Below, piece by piece: positions 62,151-64,000 of a stretch of 64,000 nt of DNA. The stretch is from Deltaproteobacteria bacterium (GTDB taxonomy: Bacteria; Desulfobacterota; Desulfobacteria; Desulfobacterales; B30-G6): positions 1 through 64,000 of the forward strand of contig JAJDNW010000130.1 of the NCBI GenBank assembly GCA_022340465.1, read 5' to 3'. Position 1 is the stretch's first letter. Each line of letters begins with the position of its first letter. Below the pieces are notes generated by a model. That model was given only the letters and a program-made list of their open reading frames with translations. It had not been told where the DNA came from and searched no databases. A program made the position numbers and the translations under genes.

Positions 62151-62909
62151 ATGGATATTCTGCTATCAAACGACGACGGCATTCAGGCGGAGGGGCTTTG
62201 GGCCCTGTACAGGTGTTTTGCGCCTTCACATCATTTGATCGTCGTCGCTCCGGACCGTGAAAGGAGCGCCATCGGGCATGCCATCACCCTGCATGCGCCC
62301 ATTCGGGCCGAAGCGGTCTCCATGAACGGTGAAAAAAACGCCTATGCCGTCAACGGGACCCCCGCGGATTGCATCAAACTGGCGGTTACCGAATTGGTGG
62401 GGAAAAAGCCGGACCTGGTCATAGCCGGCATCAATCCCGGTGCGAATGTTGGCGTAAATGTAAATTACTCGGGAACGCTGGCCGCGGCGAGGGAGGCGAC
62501 GCTGTACGGCATTCCGGCCATTGCGGTTTCCATACAAGGGAGGTCGCCGGCCTATTACGACGAAGCGGCCGTCTTTGTCGAGGGATTGGCGCGCAGGGTC
62601 GGCCGGCATGGTCTGCCGCAGGGGACACTGTTGAATGTAAACATTCCCGACCTGCCCTGGGACCGCTTGAAGGGCATACGCTTCAGCCGGCAGGGCAGTG
62701 AGCATTTCAAGGAGGGCATGGAAAAACGCTTCGATCCCCGGAATCGCCCTTATTACTGGTACGGGGCGTATGCCCAGGAGCCCACCGGGCAGGCCGATGC
62801 GGACGCCATGGCCCTGGCCGAGGAGCATATCAGTATTACCCCTCTTCAGTGCGATGCCACCAATTATGACTATTTGGATACGCTGGAGACATGGGATATC
62901 CGTTTATAG
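62151..62909 (+). CDS. surE: 5'/3'-nucleotidase SurE
   Basis: A 252-residue metal-dependent nucleotidase that dephosphorylates nucleoside monophosphates. The N-terminal LSNDDGI block (residues 4-10) supplies metal-binding Asp8 and Asp9, and AGINPGANVGVNVNYSGT carries the Ser/Asn ligands. The usual partner pcm is not adjacent. It is divergent from lptD. A palindromic repeat (62918-62956) follows the stop. Confidence 0.95.
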   Translation: MDILLSNDDGIQAEGLWALYRCFAPSHHLIVVAPDRERSAIGHAITLHAPIRAEAVSMNGEKNAYAVNGTPADCIKLAVTELVGKKPDLVIAGINPGANVGVNVNYSGTLAAAREATLYGIPAIAVSIQGRSPAYYDEAAVFVEGLARRVGRHGLPQGTLLNVNIPDLPWDRLKGIRFSRQGSEHFKEGMEKRFDPRNRPYYWYGAYAQEPTGQADADAMALAEEHISITPLQCDATNYDYLDTLETWDIRL

Positions 62910-62917
62910 GATATTTC

Positions 62918-62956
62918 CTAAGTTGATCATTCTTAAAATTTGAAACCCTCAACTTA
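62918..62956. repeat. 39-bp palindromic repeat (CTAAGTTGA family)
   Basis: CTAAGTTGA (62918-62926) and TCAACTTAG (62948-62956) are perfect inverted ends around a 21-nt A/T-rich middle. Read on the minus strand it matches 5481-5512 over about 32 nt with two differences. It sits between surE and tmk and has no T run, so it is better explained as a dispersed repeat than as a terminator. Confidence 0.65.
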
Positions 62957-62985
62957 GAATATTATTGAGGAGCGCCGGCCAAACC

Positions 62986-63621
62986 ATGTTCATTTCATTC
63001 GAAGGCATAGAGGGTTCGGGAAAAACGACCCAGATAAGCCGGGTGAGGGATTTTTTGGGCCGAAAGGGTGTCAGCTGCGTCACGACGCGGGAACCGGGGG
63101 GTACGGAGATCGGGCGGCGCATTCGGGCCATCCTGTTGGATCCCCGCAGTGAAGAACTCCATCCCCTGGCGGAACTGTTGTTGTATATGGCCGACCGGGC
63201 GCAGCACCTGAGACAGGTCGTGCAGGTCAACCTGGAAGCGGGCAAAACCGTTTTGTGCGACCGGTATTTTGACGCCACCCTCGCTTATCAGGGGTATGCC
63301 AGGGGGCTGGACATGGAGATGATCACCCGGCTCCACCGGCAGGCACTCGGGAATGTAAAGCCGGATCTGACCTTTCTGCTGGATCTGTCCCCCGAGGAGG
63401 GGCTTGCCAGGGCATGGCGGCAGATCGATGGCGGAGACAGGGCGGCCGGCGAGACGCGTTTCGAGGAAGAAAAAGTGGCTTTCCATCAAAAAGTGCGCGA
63501 GGGTTACCTTACGCTCGCCGAGGCCGAACCTGCCCGTTTCGCAGTGGTTGACGCCGCCATGGATGTAGACAGGGTGGGAGACGCGATTTGTTCGGTCCTG
63601 ACTGAAAAGTTGGGGGTATAG
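62986..63621 (+). CDS. tmk: Thymidylate kinase
   Basis: A 211-residue enzyme that phosphorylates dTMP. The P-loop GIEGSGKTT is at about 6-14, the DR(Y/H) block CDRYFDATLAYQGYARGL at about 88-105, and a LID-like segment near 145-160. The start ATG 62986 fits the family length; TTG 62965 is in frame but has no site. A GAGG about 15 nt upstream is rather far. It continues the plus-strand run from surE. Confidence 0.94.
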   Translation: MFISFEGIEGSGKTTQISRVRDFLGRKGVSCVTTREPGGTEIGRRIRAILLDPRSEELHPLAELLLYMADRAQHLRQVVQVNLEAGKTVLCDRYFDATLAYQGYARGLDMEMITRLHRQALGNVKPDLTFLLDLSPEEGLARAWRQIDGGDRAAGETRFEEEKVAFHQKVREGYLTLAEAEPARFAVVDAAMDVDRVGDAICSVLTEKLGV

Positions 63622-63709
63622 GGTGAACGGTGTAACGGTATCAAATTTCAGGCGCAAGGGCTCGGGGCATTGCGCTTACCTGTCGGCGTGGGGGCACACC
63701 GCGTAGATC

Positions 63710-64000
63710 ATGAGCAACGGCATTCTGGATAAAATAGGCAACACCCCCCTGGTTGAGATCAAGCGCATCAACCCGAACCCGGACGTGACCGTGCTGGCCA
63801 AACTTGAATATATGAATCCGGGGGGTTCCATCAAGGACCGGGCGGCGCTCTACATGATCGCGGCCGGGGAGACATCGGGAGAACTGACCCCAAATAAAAC
63901 CGTAATAGAAGCCACCAGCGGCAATACGGGTATTGGACTGGCCATGGTGTGCGCGGTCAAGGGGTACCGCCTGCTGTTGGCCATGTCGGAATCGGCCAGT
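63710..64000 (+). CDS. Cysteine synthase (partial, runs off the window)
   Basis: The first 97 residues of a fold-type II PLP enzyme. GNTPLVEI (11-18), the PLP-lysine block NPGGSIKDRAAL (about 37-48, Lys in SIKDR) and the SGNTGIGLA loop (about 70-78) identify an O-acetylserine sulfhydrylase/cystathionine beta-synthase-like protein. The start is ATG 63710, 88 nt after tmk; no strong ribosome site was seen. The 3' end lies outside the window, so cysK versus cysM and any C-terminal domains cannot be decided. Confidence 0.9.
   Translation, partial: MSNGILDKIGNTPLVEIKRINPNPDVTVLAKLEYMNPGGSIKDRAALYMIAAGETSGELTPNKTVIEATSGNTGIGLAMVCAVKGYRLLLAMSESAS

Noticed and set aside
1-64000. tRNA, rRNA, CRISPR array, prophage or complete insertion sequence
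   Set aside because: No cloverleaf-like sequence, rRNA block, regularly spaced repeats, integrase or transposase was seen on reading both strands, although a short tRNA could be missed by eye.

Overview
The window looks like a stretch of core chromosome from a diderm, anaerobic, selenocysteine-using bacterium, most likely a Desulfobacterota (former deltaproteobacterial) sulfate reducer of the Desulfobacterales type. Seen directly: an LPS pathway (kdsD, kdsB, waaA, lptD), selA, a fused cobA-hemD gene for the uroporphyrinogen/siroheme branch, a tungsten-type aldehyde:ferredoxin oxidoreductase, a PxxKW cysteine-rich protein and a beta-oxidation pair of the fadN-fadA type. The genus is inference. 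No rRNA, tRNA, CRISPR array, prophage or complete insertion sequence was found.

Layout. 1-2.2 kb: long inverted repeats, then a 60-residue dual-CxxC protein whose reading frame contains an in-frame TGA followed by a SECIS-like hairpin (probable selenoprotein), an AEC-type transporter and truA. 2.2-6.1 kb (minus): ClC channel, aminotransferase, and the PxxKW gene behind a consensus promoter and a leader terminator. 6.3-8.6 kb: kdsD and phosphofructokinase. 8.7-13.9 kb: LpoA-like lipoprotein, class II aldolase, mazG, cvpA. 14.2-21.6 kb (plus): phoH, the 7TM-HD phosphohydrolase, ybeY, nnr, tsaE, lysC and a very small membrane ORF. 21.7-23.6 kb (minus): pyrF, rfbB. 23.8-32.6 kb (plus): selA, a GGDEF-like/TPR protein, an FmdB-type protein, hemC, cobA-hemD, an M20-like peptidase, gpgS, moaA, most of them overlapping or closely spaced. 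32.7-41.4 kb: cyclic-nucleotide-binding protein, small membrane protein, zinc-finger/J-domain protein, phosphoribosyltransferase, Ser/Thr kinase followed by a 741-aa protein with a degenerate GGDEF-like end, AOR and a 195-aa unknown. 41.6-46.4 kb (minus): fadA and fadN under a clear promoter/operator, and an acyltransferase. 46.9-62.1 kb (minus): HU, a 1237-aa GlmS-like protein, kdsB, waaA, a transpeptidase, metG, ricT, holB, an IHF/HU-type protein, a NusG-like factor and lptD. 62.1-64 kb (plus): surE, tmk and the start of a cysteine synthase.

How the genes connect. Several encode envelope functions: Kdo synthesis and transfer, LPS export, peptidoglycan transpeptidation, a lipoprotein PBP activator and an unusual amidotransferase/isomerase next to kdsB. 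hemC and cobA-hemD give consecutive steps from porphobilinogen to precorrin-2. The fad pair is probably derepressed by acyl-CoA through a TetR-type operator. selA and the candidate selenoprotein support each other, although selB is not in the window.

The least explained parts are the SECIS-bearing small gene, the oversized GlmS-like protein with a buried N-terminal nucleophile cysteine, a three-copy family of roughly 95-bp MITE-like palindromes, other dispersed inverted repeats, and the leader terminator before the PxxKW gene.
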